A DNA stretch of 64,000 nucleotides from 66-474 sp051954935 (lineage in GTDB: Bacteria; Pseudomonadota; Gammaproteobacteria; Xanthomonadales; Rhodanobacteraceae): positions 9,869 to 73,868 of the forward strand of contig JBQCHG010000029.1 of assembly GCA_051954935.1 (NCBI GenBank), written 5' to 3'. A model generated the notes under the pieces. The model had not been told where the DNA came from, did not search any database, and worked only from the letters and a program-made list of their open reading frames with translations. The position numbers and the translations under genes are program-made. Position 1 is the first letter of the stretch; every line of letters starts with the position of its first letter. This document shows, piece after piece, positions 19,312 to 28,984 of this stretch.

Positions 19312-22155
19312 TTACTTCGCCGAGAAATCGAAGCCCGCCTCGCGTGCAATGCGCAGCACCTCCGCGGCAATGACGGAGAGCTCCGCATCGCGTTCCATCA
19401 CGCGCGGGCGGGCCTCCAGCGTGCAGTTGAGCGCAAGCACCAACAGCTTCGCATGGGCGTCGAGCAACTCCTGCGCATCGCGTTCGGGCAGCACGTTCGC
19501 CGCGGCGCAGGCCGCGATCAGGCCGGGCGTGTCGGTGGGCGCGGTGAGGCCGGGGTGCTGCCCGGCATGGCGCAACACCAGCCCTTGCAGCAGGAACTCG
19601 ATGTCCAGCAAACCACCCGCACCCTGTTTCAGGTCGAAACGCGAGGCATCGGATCGATCACGCTCGGCGCGCCATTGCGCGCGCATCTTCAGCACGTCCG
19701 CGAGGATGCGATCGGGCTCGCGCGGCAACGACAGCAGACTTGCCCTTTCCCGTTCGAACGCCGAGCGCAAACCTGCATCTCCCGAAATCGCTCGCGCGCG
19801 CACCAGCGCCTGATGCTCCCAGGTCCAGGCACGCTCGCGCTGGTACTCCACGAAAGAGGGCAGGCTCGCCACCAGCAGGCCCTTGCTGCCGTCGGGCCGC
19901 AAGCGCGTATCGATGTCATAAAGCCGGCCCGCACGCGTGGGCGTGGAAAGCCAGTGCACGATGCGTTGCGCCAGGCGCGCGTACCAGCGTGCGCCCTCCA
20001 GCGGGCGTGCGCCATCACTCATTTGCGCGCCGCGCTCCGCGTCGTAGATGAAAACCAGATCGAGGTCGGATGCAAAACCCAGTTCGGCGCCGCCCAGGCT
20101 GCCGTAACCGAGCACCGCGAAGCCGGACTCCTCACCGGGCAAGCCGCCGTGCTGCGCGAGCAATTCGCGCCGCGCCAGCTCCAGCACCGCGCCGACCACC
20201 GCCGCCGCGGCCAGCGCAAGCCGGCGCGCCGTAAGCGCCCCATCGGCGTGGCCGTCGCGAAGCGCGAGCCCGGCACGCAGCGCGAAACTGTCGCGCCATT
20301 CGGCGATCGTGCTCAGCGCTTCCTCCGGATCACCCGCGTGTGCGGCCAGCAATCCTGCGAGTTCGCGTTCGATCTCCGCCTCGCCTTGCGGCAGGTGTTC
20401 CAGCCGCGGGTCGAGCACGTCATCCAGCAGCAAGGGCTGTGCGATCACGCGCTGCGCCAGCCACATCTGCTCGGCGCACAAACGTGCCAGCCGGGTGCGC
20501 GCGGCGGGATGTTCTTCCAGCAACGCGAGATACGCTGAGCGCCGCGCGACCGCCTGCACCAGCCTGCACAGGTTCACCAGCGCGACTGTCGGCGCGGAAG
20601 TCGCCCGCGCAGCCTCGATCAAGAGCGGCAACAGGTGTTCCAGCCGCTGGCTGGCGCGTGCGGACAGCCCGCGCAGGTTCGCCACCTGCGCCAGCGCCGT
20701 GGCGGCTTCGTCCGCCGGCTCGAAACCCGCCTGCGCCAGCTTCTCGATGTCCTGCGCGCCGCCGCGTGCGCCCCGCCATGCCGAGACACTTTGCGCGGAA
20801 GGCGCGGTCGTGGCACCGCGCGCCTGCGGCAGCAGGACTGCGGCAAAGGCTTCCGCCACGTTGCCGCGATGGAAATCCAGTTGCGCCTGCAATGCATCCC
20901 ACTCGGCAAACCCCAGCGTCGCGGCCAGGCGCGCGCGGATCAGAGGGTCGTCAGGAACCGTGTGCGTTTGCTGATCCGCGAACATCTGCACGCGGTTCTC
21001 CAGGCGACGCAGGAAAGCGTAGGCCGCGCGCAATGCCTTCGCACGCGCAGCCGCGAGATAGCCGCGACGCGCGCAGGCCTCCAGCGCGGGCAGCAGGCCG
21101 TTCACGCGCAGCGCCGGGTCGCGGCCGCCGCGGATCAACTGCTGCAACTGGACGATGAACTCGATCTCGCGGATGCCGCCTGGCCCGAGCTTCAGGTGCT
21201 CGGCCAGGTCACGACGCGCGACCTCGGCATCGATCAGCGATTTCATCTCGCGCAAACCGGCGAGCGCGGTGTAATCGAAGTAGCGGCGATACACGAACGG
21301 ACGCAGCATGTCGAGCAGGCGTTTGCCCGCTGCGATATCCCCCGCGATCGGTCGCGCCTTGATCCATGCGTAACGCTCCCAGTCGCGGCCCTCGCGCTGG
21401 TAGTACTGCTCCATCGTCGCGAATGACACGGCGACCGGACCGGCATCTCCGAACGGGCGCAGCCGCAGGTCCACGCGCGCGGCGATGCCGTTCTCGCTGG
21501 ACTCGCCCAAGCTGCGGACGAATTCGCGCGCCACGCGCGCGAAGAATTCGGCGTTGTCCAGGGAGCGTGCACCGTCGGTTTCGCCGGCTTCGGGGAACGC
21601 CAGGACAAGGTCCACATCGGAGGAAAAATTCAGCTCCGCCCCACCCAACTTGCCCAACGCCATCACCACGAGCGCTTGCGCCTCGCCCTGTGCATTGCGG
21701 GGCGTACCGTAGCGCGCACGCAGGCGCGCCTCGGCATCGCGCAGGGCCGCGGCGATCAGCGTCTCGTACAACGCGGTGGCGCCGTCCAGAGTGTCCGGGA
21801 GATCGTCGAGGCCGTTGACGTCGCGGAATACCAGCCGCACTGCCTCGGCCCGGCGGAAGCGGCGAAGCCGGGCCGCGAGGCCCTCGCCGTCGTGCACCAT
21901 CGGCCCTGTGCGGGCGGACGCCGGCGCCGGATCACGCAGACGCTCCAGACCCGAGGCGCCCAGCAGACCCGGATCGCGGCGCAGGACCTCGTAGGCAAAG
22001 TCACTGGCCAGCAGCAGCTTGCGTATCCGCTCGGCCACCCCGGCGTCGTCGTGCACGCGCACGCCGGCTGCGCGGCAGCGCTCGACCAGTTCGGCGTAGC
22101 GGGCGTCCACCAGCGCGGTCACTGCGGACGGAGGCGAGGGCGTGGTGGTGGTCAT
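19312..22155 (-). CDS. glnE: Glutamine synthetase adenylyltransferase/adenylyl-removing enzyme
   Basis: This 947-residue bifunctional enzyme attaches and removes AMP on glutamine synthetase in response to PII. Two nucleotidyltransferase domains are visible. The first has GKLGGAELNFSSDVDLVLAF (about residues 165-185, deadenylation), and the second has GSLGGAELGFASDLDLVFIY (about 685-705, adenylation). Both Asp-x-Asp catalytic pairs are intact. It starts with the ATG at 22155 and is divergent from the LtaS-like gene. No gln or ntr gene is nearby, which is normal for glnE. Confidence 0.97.
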   Translation of the reverse strand: MTTTTPSPPSAVTALVDARYAELVERCRAAGVRVHDDAGVAERIRKLLLASDFAYEVLRRDPGLLGASGLERLRDPAPASARTGPMVHDGEGLAARLRRFRRAEAVRLVFRDVNGLDDLPDTLDGATALYETLIAAALRDAEARLRARYGTPRNAQGEAQALVVMALGKLGGAELNFSSDVDLVLAFPEAGETDGARSLDNAEFFARVAREFVRSLGESSENGIAARVDLRLRPFGDAGPVAVSFATMEQYYQREGRDWERYAWIKARPIAGDIAAGKRLLDMLRPFVYRRYFDYTALAGLREMKSLIDAEVARRDLAEHLKLGPGGIREIEFIVQLQQLIRGGRDPALRVNGLLPALEACARRGYLAAARAKALRAAYAFLRRLENRVQMFADQQTHTVPDDPLIRARLAATLGFAEWDALQAQLDFHRGNVAEAFAAVLLPQARGATTAPSAQSVSAWRGARGGAQDIEKLAQAGFEPADEAATALAQVANLRGLSARASQRLEHLLPLLIEAARATSAPTVALVNLCRLVQAVARRSAYLALLEEHPAARTRLARLCAEQMWLAQRVIAQPLLLDDVLDPRLEHLPQGEAEIERELAGLLAAHAGDPEEALSTIAEWRDSFALRAGLALRDGHADGALTARRLALAAAAVVGAVLELARRELLAQHGGLPGEESGFAVLGYGSLGGAELGFASDLDLVFIYDAERGAQMSDGARPLEGARWYARLAQRIVHWLSTPTRAGRLYDIDTRLRPDGSKGLLVASLPSFVEYQRERAWTWEHQALVRARAISGDAGLRSAFERERASLLSLPREPDRILADVLKMRAQWRAERDRSDASRFDLKQGAGGLLDIEFLLQGLVLRHAGQHPGLTAPTDTPGLIAACAAANVLPERDAQELLDAHAKLLVLALNCTLEARPRVMERDAELSVIAAEVLRIAREAGFDFSAK

Positions 22156-22311
22156 CGTCGGATTATGCCGGGCAACGGCTCCCGGCCGGACACAAACACG
22201 TCGTTCATCTCGGTTCGGTTACATTCCGTGCCCGCTTCGGTCAATGGCGTTGTCGCGCGCAGCGCGCAAGGCTTGGCGGCCCTCTCCCTGTGCGTGCACG
22301 GCCAAACTGCG

Positions 22312-24180
22312 ATGACCATCCGCCACCCGGTCTTCCTGCGCACCTTGCCGGCGATCCTGCTGGCGCTGCTGTTCATGCTGGCAACCGGTCTGCTGGACGG
22401 CAATCCCGGCGTCGCGCCCGCGGCACTGTTGCACTCACCGTGGGCGCTGTTCGCCAACGCAGTGCCTGGACTGCTGCTCGCGCTGGTGCTGCTCGCCTTC
22501 ACCCGCCGCTGGGTGTTCTCGCTGCTGATCGCGTTCGGCGTCGAAGCGCTGCTCTATTGGGTAAACGCCCAGAAGGTCGCGAACCTTGCCTCGCCTCTGG
22601 TGCCGGCGGATTTCCACATGCTCGGCCAGTTGCGCCACGGCGGCGCGCACCTGCTCAGCGGTTACGCCCATCTCGGCGGATGGCTGATTGCCGCGACCAT
22701 CGCCTGCGCGGTCGCACTCGTCGCATTGTGGATTTACGAGCCACCGATGGTCTCCCGTCGCGCACTGCCGCGCGCCGGCATCGCCGGATGCGCGGGTGCG
22801 GCGTTGTTGTCGTTGTGCGCGGGCGTGCCGGGCTGGCGGGTGATCTACGATCGCGACGCCTTGCAGTTCCAGCCGTGGTCGGCGCAGGAAACCGCCAAGC
22901 GCAGCGGCGTGATCGGCATGCTGGCCCTGTATCGACTCGACTACGCCGGCCAGCGCCCGAAGATCGACACGCAAGCTGCGCGCGCGCTGCTGGGCCACAC
23001 CGAACCCGCGGTACGCGCCGCGATGGCAGCCGGCAACGATGGCGTACGCCCCGACATCGTGATCGTGCAGAGCGAATCGTTCTTCAATCCGGGCCGGATG
23101 GTCGGTTACGCGCCGTACCAGTTCATTCCGAATTTCGAGCGCCTCGCCGCGGAAGGCGAATCCGGTCCGCTGCACGTGCCCACTTTCGGCGGCGGCACGA
23201 TCCGCACCGAATTCGAAGTCCTGACCGGATTGCCGCTGCGTTATTTCCCCCAGGTGCAGTTCCCGTACCTGCAGATCGAGGCGAAGGTGATTCCCGGGCT
23301 GGCGCGCACGCTGCGCGCCAACGGTTACACCACGCTCGCGATCCACGACAACAACCGCAGCTTCTGGAATCGCGCCAGCGCCCTGCAGCGGCTGGGCTTC
23401 GACCGCTTCATTGCGATCAACGACTTTCCAAAGGACGTGCCGCACGACGGCCACTACGTCGCCGACAGCGCGTTGACCGATGAAATCCTGAAGCAATTGC
23501 GTGACAGCGGCCCGCCGCAGCTGATCTTCGCGATCAGCATGGAGGCGCACGGTCCGTACGACGGCAATCCGGGCCCGATCAACGTGGCCGAGCGCGATGC
23601 GATTCCTGTACCCGCCGGCGTGACCGGCGTAGGCAAGACGATGTTGCAGACGTACCTCTATCACCTGCGCCATGCCGATGCACAGCTCGGCAGGCTGGCC
23701 GATGCGCTCGCGCGACGCGCGCGTCCGACGCTACTGATGTTCTATGGCGACCACCTGCCGGCGTTGGGACAGGCATTCGAGATCAACGGCTTCAAGGATG
23801 GCCGCGACCAGCTCGAGCAGACCGGCTCCTGGCTGATCGTGGATCCTGCGCATCCGAACGATGCGCCGCCGCAGGCCCTGGCTGCCTGGGCACTTCCCGG
23901 GCAATTGCTGGAGCGCGCGGGCATCCGCGATGATCCCTGGTTCGCCTTGACCGACGTGCTGGCACCGCAGTTGTCCGATCTCACGCGCGCACCGGATGCG
24001 CCCCCTCCACCGGAAACCGCCGAGCAACGCCTGCTCGACCATGGCATGACCAACGTGGCGCAGCTTCGCCTCAAGGGCAAGCTCGACAAGCTGTTGCCGG
24101 AAACCGAAAGTGCCGCCGCGATGGCCGCGCACACACCGCACCCGTCGATCACGGCCCGACCGGATGGAGTCAGCCAGTAG
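22312..24180 (+). CDS. LtaS/MdoB-like membrane sulfatase-fold phosphotransferase
   Basis: This 622-residue protein has about five N-terminal membrane helices (residues 10-190) and a periplasmic alkaline-phosphatase/sulfatase domain. The domain contains PDIVIVQSESFF (metal Glu), GGGTIRTEFEVLTG (nucleophile Thr) and MFYGDHLPALG (metal Asp-His), so all catalytic elements of the LTA synthase family are present. In Gram-negatives such enzymes transfer phosphoglycerol or phosphoethanolamine to periplasmic glucans or LPS. The ATG at 22312 was chosen because the frame upstream overlaps glnE antisense. The substrate cannot be read from sequence. Confidence 0.85.
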   Translation: MTIRHPVFLRTLPAILLALLFMLATGLLDGNPGVAPAALLHSPWALFANAVPGLLLALVLLAFTRRWVFSLLIAFGVEALLYWVNAQKVANLASPLVPADFHMLGQLRHGGAHLLSGYAHLGGWLIAATIACAVALVALWIYEPPMVSRRALPRAGIAGCAGAALLSLCAGVPGWRVIYDRDALQFQPWSAQETAKRSGVIGMLALYRLDYAGQRPKIDTQAARALLGHTEPAVRAAMAAGNDGVRPDIVIVQSESFFNPGRMVGYAPYQFIPNFERLAAEGESGPLHVPTFGGGTIRTEFEVLTGLPLRYFPQVQFPYLQIEAKVIPGLARTLRANGYTTLAIHDNNRSFWNRASALQRLGFDRFIAINDFPKDVPHDGHYVADSALTDEILKQLRDSGPPQLIFAISMEAHGPYDGNPGPINVAERDAIPVPAGVTGVGKTMLQTYLYHLRHADAQLGRLADALARRARPTLLMFYGDHLPALGQAFEINGFKDGRDQLEQTGSWLIVDPAHPNDAPPQALAAWALPGQLLERAGIRDDPWFALTDVLAPQLSDLTRAPDAPPPPETAEQRLLDHGMTNVAQLRLKGKLDKLLPETESAAAMAAHTPHPSITARPDGVSQ

Positions 24181-24206
24181 TTCCGCGCCCGTGAGTCATG
24201 CGCGCG

Positions 24207-26168
24207 CTAACGCGCGGCTTCCTCTATCAGTGCATCGAGGTGCATGGCACGGGCGAGCAGGACCGAGCCCTGATACGAGAGATGGCCGTCATCGCGATAG
24301 AGGAAAGTGCCGTCGAGTTCGGTTCGACATTCCTTCGCGTTGCACAGGAACGAGTCGAATGACACGATCCCGACGCCGGCTCGCGCACGCATCTGCTGGA
24401 GGAAAGCGAGAACCTCGCGCTTGCTCGCGCGGTATTGCGCTACCGGGACGTTGCAGTCCACGAACCTGCCCAGCAGGGTGCGGTTGCGCGCCCTGCGTTC
24501 CAGGCAATGGGTGTAGTCGAACCCGTCGCTCGGTGGCGGCGCGACGATCACCACCCGCCGACCCAGTGCCCGGATGCGGCCGATCGTCGACACCAGGGCA
24601 TCCAGCGCGGTATTGAAGCTGGGCTCTTCGAGCCTCGCCTGTCCGTCCACGACGTGCAGCATGCGCCGCTCCGGATCGAAGTACTCGTAGAAGGGACTGG
24701 ACAGCACCACGGTGCGAATTTCCGGATGCGCCGAGAGGTAGGCGATCACCGAATCATTGAAGGTCAGGCATCGCTCTGCGAATTCGCGGGTGTATTCGCG
24801 ATAGACCTGGGCCAGCCCGAGCAGCGGACCGCAGGCGCTCTTGGTCGCCTGCAGCACGCCGCCGGGCAGCGTCTCTGCCAATCCCGGCACCAGGTGCATG
24901 GCAAAGGAGTCGCCCCAGACCATCGTCGCGGGATGCGCCGCGTTGCTGCAACGCATGGTGTATTCCAGGCGCCGGTAGCCATCGCACGCCGCGTCGAAGC
25001 CGACGTTGTCGCGACGCAGCCATGCGTAATCAACAGGCGTGCCGTGCGCCTGGCGGATATGGGTTCGCGCCGCAATGGCGGGTGGACCCAATGCCAGGCA
25101 GAACGATGTCGTAAGCGCGGCCAGCACCCAACGGCGTGGCGAGCGCAATTCCAGCCGGCGCACCGGCAGTTCGACGGCACGGTACAAGGCAAAGCCCAGC
25201 AGGAGCGCCAATGCGGTGGCAGCGCCCGTCATCATCGGGCCCGGTGAGCCCAGTGTCGGCAGGCCGGCATAGACGTTGTTGAGCAGAGCGAAGATCGGCC
25301 AGTGCACGAGGTAAAGCGAATACGAGGCATCACCGACCACCGCCAGCGCGTTCGGGATCGGTCGGTCCTGCAGCTCGTCATGCTTCCGCAGAATGATCAC
25401 CAGCGTCGCCGCGCAGACGAGCGCGATATTGGCGAAGTTGGGCGCGGGCAAGGGCCGGACCGGCACCACGAGCAACGCGAGGAGCGATGGCAGGAACAGC
25501 CGCTCCACCCACGCGCGTACTCGCGTGGTTTGTGCGTTCATCAGCGCGCCGATCGAGCCGATGGCCAGTTCCCAGGCGCGCGTGGGCAGAAGGTAGAAGG
25601 CGGCGTCCGGCCGCGAGTAGGTCAGCACGACGCACAACACAAAGCTGGCTGCCAGCACCGCGATGCTGCCGCCCAACCACCAGCGGCGCGGGATCAGCAG
25701 CAGCACAGGAGGCAGCAGGAGGTAGTACTGCTCCTCGACGGCAAGCGACCACACGTGCAGCAACGGCTTGAGCGCGGCGGCACCGGCGAAATAGCCTGTC
25801 TGCTGGAGCAGTACGAAGTTGCCGGTGAAACTCACGGCACCCGCGAGTTGGCGGGTGAAGTCCTGCCACTCGCTGGCGTCCAGCAGGAAAAGCGAGGCGG
25901 CAGCGGTCGCCGCAAAGGTCACATAGGCGGCGGGCAGCAGGCGCTTGGCGCGACGGAAATAGAAGCTGGAGAGGCGAAGCTTGCCGCTGCCGACATCCCT
26001 GGCCAGCAGGCTCGTGATCAGGAACCCCGAGATCACGAAGAAGATGTCAACGCCGAGATAGCCCGCGCCGATGAAACCGGCGCGGGCGTGCTGCAGGATC
26101 ACCAGCAGCACCGCCAGCCCACGCAAGGCCTGGATGTCGGTACGGAACGGTTTTCTGCCCGCGTCCAT
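24207..26168 (-). CDS. OafA/YrhL-type acyltransferase with C-terminal SGNH domain
   Basis: This 653-residue polysaccharide O-acyltransferase has an acyltransferase-3 membrane domain starting DIQALRGLAVLLVILQHA, with VDIFFVISGFLIT and LLHVWSLAVEEQYYL, about ten helices to residue 360. A periplasmic SGNH hydrolase-like domain follows, with VWGDSFAMHL (nucleophile block) and DDGHLSYQG (catalytic Asp-x-x-His type) near the end. It is the last gene of the Clp-box operon, 15 bases after the YaiO gene, and is therefore predicted to acetylate the polysaccharide made by the GT2. Confidence 0.9.
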   Translation of the reverse strand: MDAGRKPFRTDIQALRGLAVLLVILQHARAGFIGAGYLGVDIFFVISGFLITSLLARDVGSGKLRLSSFYFRRAKRLLPAAYVTFAATAAASLFLLDASEWQDFTRQLAGAVSFTGNFVLLQQTGYFAGAAALKPLLHVWSLAVEEQYYLLLPPVLLLIPRRWWLGGSIAVLAASFVLCVVLTYSRPDAAFYLLPTRAWELAIGSIGALMNAQTTRVRAWVERLFLPSLLALLVVPVRPLPAPNFANIALVCAATLVIILRKHDELQDRPIPNALAVVGDASYSLYLVHWPIFALLNNVYAGLPTLGSPGPMMTGAATALALLLGFALYRAVELPVRRLELRSPRRWVLAALTTSFCLALGPPAIAARTHIRQAHGTPVDYAWLRRDNVGFDAACDGYRRLEYTMRCSNAAHPATMVWGDSFAMHLVPGLAETLPGGVLQATKSACGPLLGLAQVYREYTREFAERCLTFNDSVIAYLSAHPEIRTVVLSSPFYEYFDPERRMLHVVDGQARLEEPSFNTALDALVSTIGRIRALGRRVVIVAPPPSDGFDYTHCLERRARNRTLLGRFVDCNVPVAQYRASKREVLAFLQQMRARAGVGIVSFDSFLCNAKECRTELDGTFLYRDDGHLSYQGSVLLARAMHLDALIEEAAR

Positions 26169-26183
26169 CCTGGATGCAGGTGC

Positions 26184-27617
26184 TCAGAAGCGGCGGGTCA
26201 GGGTCACGCCCCAGGTATGTCCCTCGTAGGCGCCGGTATTGAGTATCCGCTGGCTGTAGCCAGCGTTCACGCTCAATTGCCACGGCGAGAAGATACCGAC
26301 TATCAATGAGGCGCTGATGTCGTTGGCGCGGCGCCACGAGGTGAAAGTCTCATCGCGCTGCCGGCCTACGCCTGCCTGCACCGAGAGCCCGGCATCCTCG
26401 CCGAAGCCGACATACAGCGAGGCGGTCAGCGCATAGCGGCGGTAGTCGTTCGGTGCGTAATAGCCGTCCCCGGGATTGCGGTCATACGAGAGGTGTTCCC
26501 CCGCAGCGCCGAGGTCGAGCATGAGGCCGGGCCGACGCACCACCGCACGCCGCAGCGCGACATTCCAGTCCACGCTGGTGTTGTCATCGCTGAGATCGTC
26601 GCGGCGCACCCACAGGTCGCCGGTCCAGTTGAAGTCGGGCCGCCACTGCGCGTGGCCGGCAAAACCCGTGCGCGTCAATCCCAGCGAGATCGAACGCGGC
26701 GAGGCTGCGACGCGATCACGGTCGGCCTGTAGATCGAAACGGAAGGTATCGCTGACGCTTTGATTGAGACCCAGCCGCCACAGCGCAACGTCGTGCCCGT
26801 CGAGCGAGGAATCGCCAACCGCCGCGGTCAGCTCCGTGTACAGCGAGGGCGCGTAGCGCACCCCTACCGTTCCGCGGCTCTCGGCGACCGAGCGCTCGCC
26901 GGTGATGCTGGCGAACGGGCTGGTGAGCGGCGCACGGTAGGCCCAGCGACCCAGGTCGAATATCCAGCGCAAGGCTTCGCCCTGCGCGAGCTCGCCGCGC
27001 AGCGTGGGTTGCGAGCGCACCAGATCATCCGAATCGGAGCCATGCTGGTAATCCAGCGCGACGAAAGAGTCGGTGTGGATCCTGACCGCGCGCTCCAGAT
27101 CCAGCGCATCCTTGCTGTCCGGCTTCGCGCGCTTGACCGCCTCGACATAAGGCAGTGCTTCACGCGGTCGTGCCGTCTGCCGCAGCGCGATCGCCTCGGT
27201 GTAGTTGGGCAGCAGCCCGTCGGGATCGGCGGCCAGAGGCGCCGCGTTGACCTGCAAGGCCGAGCGAACCGATCCACCCCAGGCCAGCACGCCGGCGAGC
27301 ACGACCTGCCCCTCGGGACTGGCGGTCGCCTCCGGGTGTGCATCCAGCAACCGCTTGGCTGCAGCGAAGTCGCCGGCCCAGGTGAGATAGCGCGCGAGAT
27401 CGAGGACTGCGGCCTGGTCGTCGGGATGGTGGGCGACGTAGTCGCGCATCACGTCGGTGGCCTGGCCGGCATGGCCCGTCCACATCAGCGCGCGCGCCTG
27501 CACATCCAGCGGCTGTTCGGCCGGCGCTGTCACCGTCGCCGGCCCCTGCGCCAGCGCGCAGGTCGGCACTGCCAGCAACGTGCCGATGACCCAGGCGAGG
27601 GGTTTCATTTGCGCCAT
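26184..27617 (-). CDS. YaiO-family outer-membrane beta-barrel with N-terminal TPR-like region
   Basis: This 477-residue protein has a signal peptide (cleaved near TCALA-Q), a helical TPR-like region (about residues 35-195, for example YLTWAGDFAAAKRLLDAHP) and a C-terminal barrel of alternating strands ending TWGVTLTRRF. The final Phe is typical of outer-membrane barrels. This matches YaiO proteins and has the layout of polysaccharide exporters such as PgaA and BcsC in miniature. The ATG at 27617 has GGGGAA upstream; an ATG at 27608 overlaps the upstream stop as ATGA and is an alternative. Export of the GT2 product is an inference from context. Confidence 0.85.
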   Translation of the reverse strand: MAQMKPLAWVIGTLLAVPTCALAQGPATVTAPAEQPLDVQARALMWTGHAGQATDVMRDYVAHHPDDQAAVLDLARYLTWAGDFAAAKRLLDAHPEATASPEGQVVLAGVLAWGGSVRSALQVNAAPLAADPDGLLPNYTEAIALRQTARPREALPYVEAVKRAKPDSKDALDLERAVRIHTDSFVALDYQHGSDSDDLVRSQPTLRGELAQGEALRWIFDLGRWAYRAPLTSPFASITGERSVAESRGTVGVRYAPSLYTELTAAVGDSSLDGHDVALWRLGLNQSVSDTFRFDLQADRDRVAASPRSISLGLTRTGFAGHAQWRPDFNWTGDLWVRRDDLSDDNTSVDWNVALRRAVVRRPGLMLDLGAAGEHLSYDRNPGDGYYAPNDYRRYALTASLYVGFGEDAGLSVQAGVGRQRDETFTSWRRANDISASLIVGIFSPWQLSVNAGYSQRILNTGAYEGHTWGVTLTRRF

Positions 27618-28984
27618 TTGCGGTTCCCCGTTATCCAGAGGTCGGAACCAAAACGCATCAGGGTGAAGGTATCCGCAACGATCATCGCGTACCGGATCGG
27701 CGTGACCAGCAAGCCCTTGCAGAACATGCCGAAGCGTTCCCCGCGCGCGACCACGGCCAGCACGATCACCGAAAGCGCGATCTCCGCGATCAGCGTGACC
27801 AGCAATGCGTCCCACATGCGCAGGATCAGCAGGATGATCAGCGCGGTCGGGAACCCGATCTTCTCGATCGCGGAGAAGAACATCGCCCAGCCGATCGGGC
27901 GACCGTAGCGGGCGGCCGCCTCCTCACCGAATGCCTGCCGGTACTGTTCCTTGATCTTGCGTTGCTCCTCCACCCCGCTCGCCTTCTCCTGCCGGCGCTT
28001 GCGCCAGCGCCGGATCACCCGGAACGGGGTGCGCATGAGGTTGTCGAAGTAGAAGCAGCTCTGCAGGAACGAGGAGGACCACAAGTAGATCTGCCGCGGC
28101 AGCCTGTGCACCTCGGGCTCCTCGGACCGAGCCAGCACGTCTTGCAGCTGGATGTTGCGGTAACCGGAGTGGTTCAGCGCGAAACCGATGAAGATGTCTT
28201 CGGAATTGGTCAGATCGTCCCCGAGCAGGGGTTCGTACCGGTCGAACAGATCCTTGATGTACTTGCGTCGATAGGCCACCGCGCAGCCCACCGGGTTGGT
28301 GATGCCGCCGAAGAACACCATCTGTCCCTTGTAGACGAACCGCTGCAGGAACGTGTACAGGCATTCGCGATAGGTATTGGTGCACCACCACCACAACGCG
28401 TGCAGCCTGCCACGCCGCCCGTGGGGATCATCGTAGGTTTTCGCCCCCTGCCACTGTTGGAACTCGGGGGTCTGCGCCAGCGCACGCCGGTTCTTCGGGC
28501 GCATCGGCAGGATCACCCCGCAGGCGCTGGCGATGCCGACGCCCTGATAGAGCTCCTGTACGCAGCGCTCGATGTAATCGGGCGATTCCAGGAACGTGTC
28601 GCCGTCGAGGATGAACTCGACATCGGAGTCGAATTCGCGCGACTGACGCTTGATCGTGGGTGTCTTGCCGATGGACTTCGCGCGTTCGATCACCGTGAGG
28701 TCGAGGCCAACCGCCGCGGCATATTCGCGCGCACGCGGCACCGTTTCGTCCTTGCCGCCGTCATCCACCAGGATGATGTGGCGCGGCCTCCTCGTCTGTC
28801 TGGCCAGCGAAGCCAGGCAGTGGATGATGTTGTCTTCTTCCTTGTACGCGGGGATCACCACGTCCACCACCGCCGAGCGCCAATCCTCGGCGGGAGTGGG
28901 AACGGTCTTGTCGGGGCCGTGCAGCAGTCCTATCGCGCTAAGCAGCGCGTTCGGACTCAACACGAACCAAGGTGCGGTAGCCAT
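27605..28984 (-). CDS. Processive family 2 glycosyltransferase (NodC/hyaluronan-synthase type)
   Basis: This 459-residue inner-membrane enzyme is predicted to polymerise and export a polysaccharide. The GT-A core starts VDVVIPAYKEEDNII and has LVDDGGKDET, FILDGDTFLES (metal-binding DxD) and NSEDIFIGFAL (catalytic base region). The QxxRW motif appears as a variant, RQIYLWSSS. Two or three C-terminal helices span the membrane. The start overlaps the upstream epimerase gene by 47 bases, and its stop overlaps the YaiO start. E. coli YaiP beside YaiO is a similar pairing. The polymer is unknown. Confidence 0.87.
   Translation of the reverse strand: MATAPWFVLSPNALLSAIGLLHGPDKTVPTPAEDWRSAVVDVVIPAYKEEDNIIHCLASLARQTRRPRHIILVDDGGKDETVPRAREYAAAVGLDLTVIERAKSIGKTPTIKRQSREFDSDVEFILDGDTFLESPDYIERCVQELYQGVGIASACGVILPMRPKNRRALAQTPEFQQWQGAKTYDDPHGRRGRLHALWWWCTNTYRECLYTFLQRFVYKGQMVFFGGITNPVGCAVAYRRKYIKDLFDRYEPLLGDDLTNSEDIFIGFALNHSGYRNIQLQDVLARSEEPEVHRLPRQIYLWSSSFLQSCFYFDNLMRTPFRVIRRWRKRRQEKASGVEEQRKIKEQYRQAFGEEAAARYGRPIGWAMFFSAIEKIGFPTALIILLILRMWDALLVTLIAEIALSVIVLAVVARGERFGMFCKGLLVTPIRYAMIVADTFTLMRFGSDLWITGNRKWRK

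Noticed and set aside
21676..22311. Long open frame extending the LtaS-like gene upstream
   Set aside because: It is antisense to glnE and has high-GC codon character without domain similarity; the membrane domain begins at the ATG at 22312.
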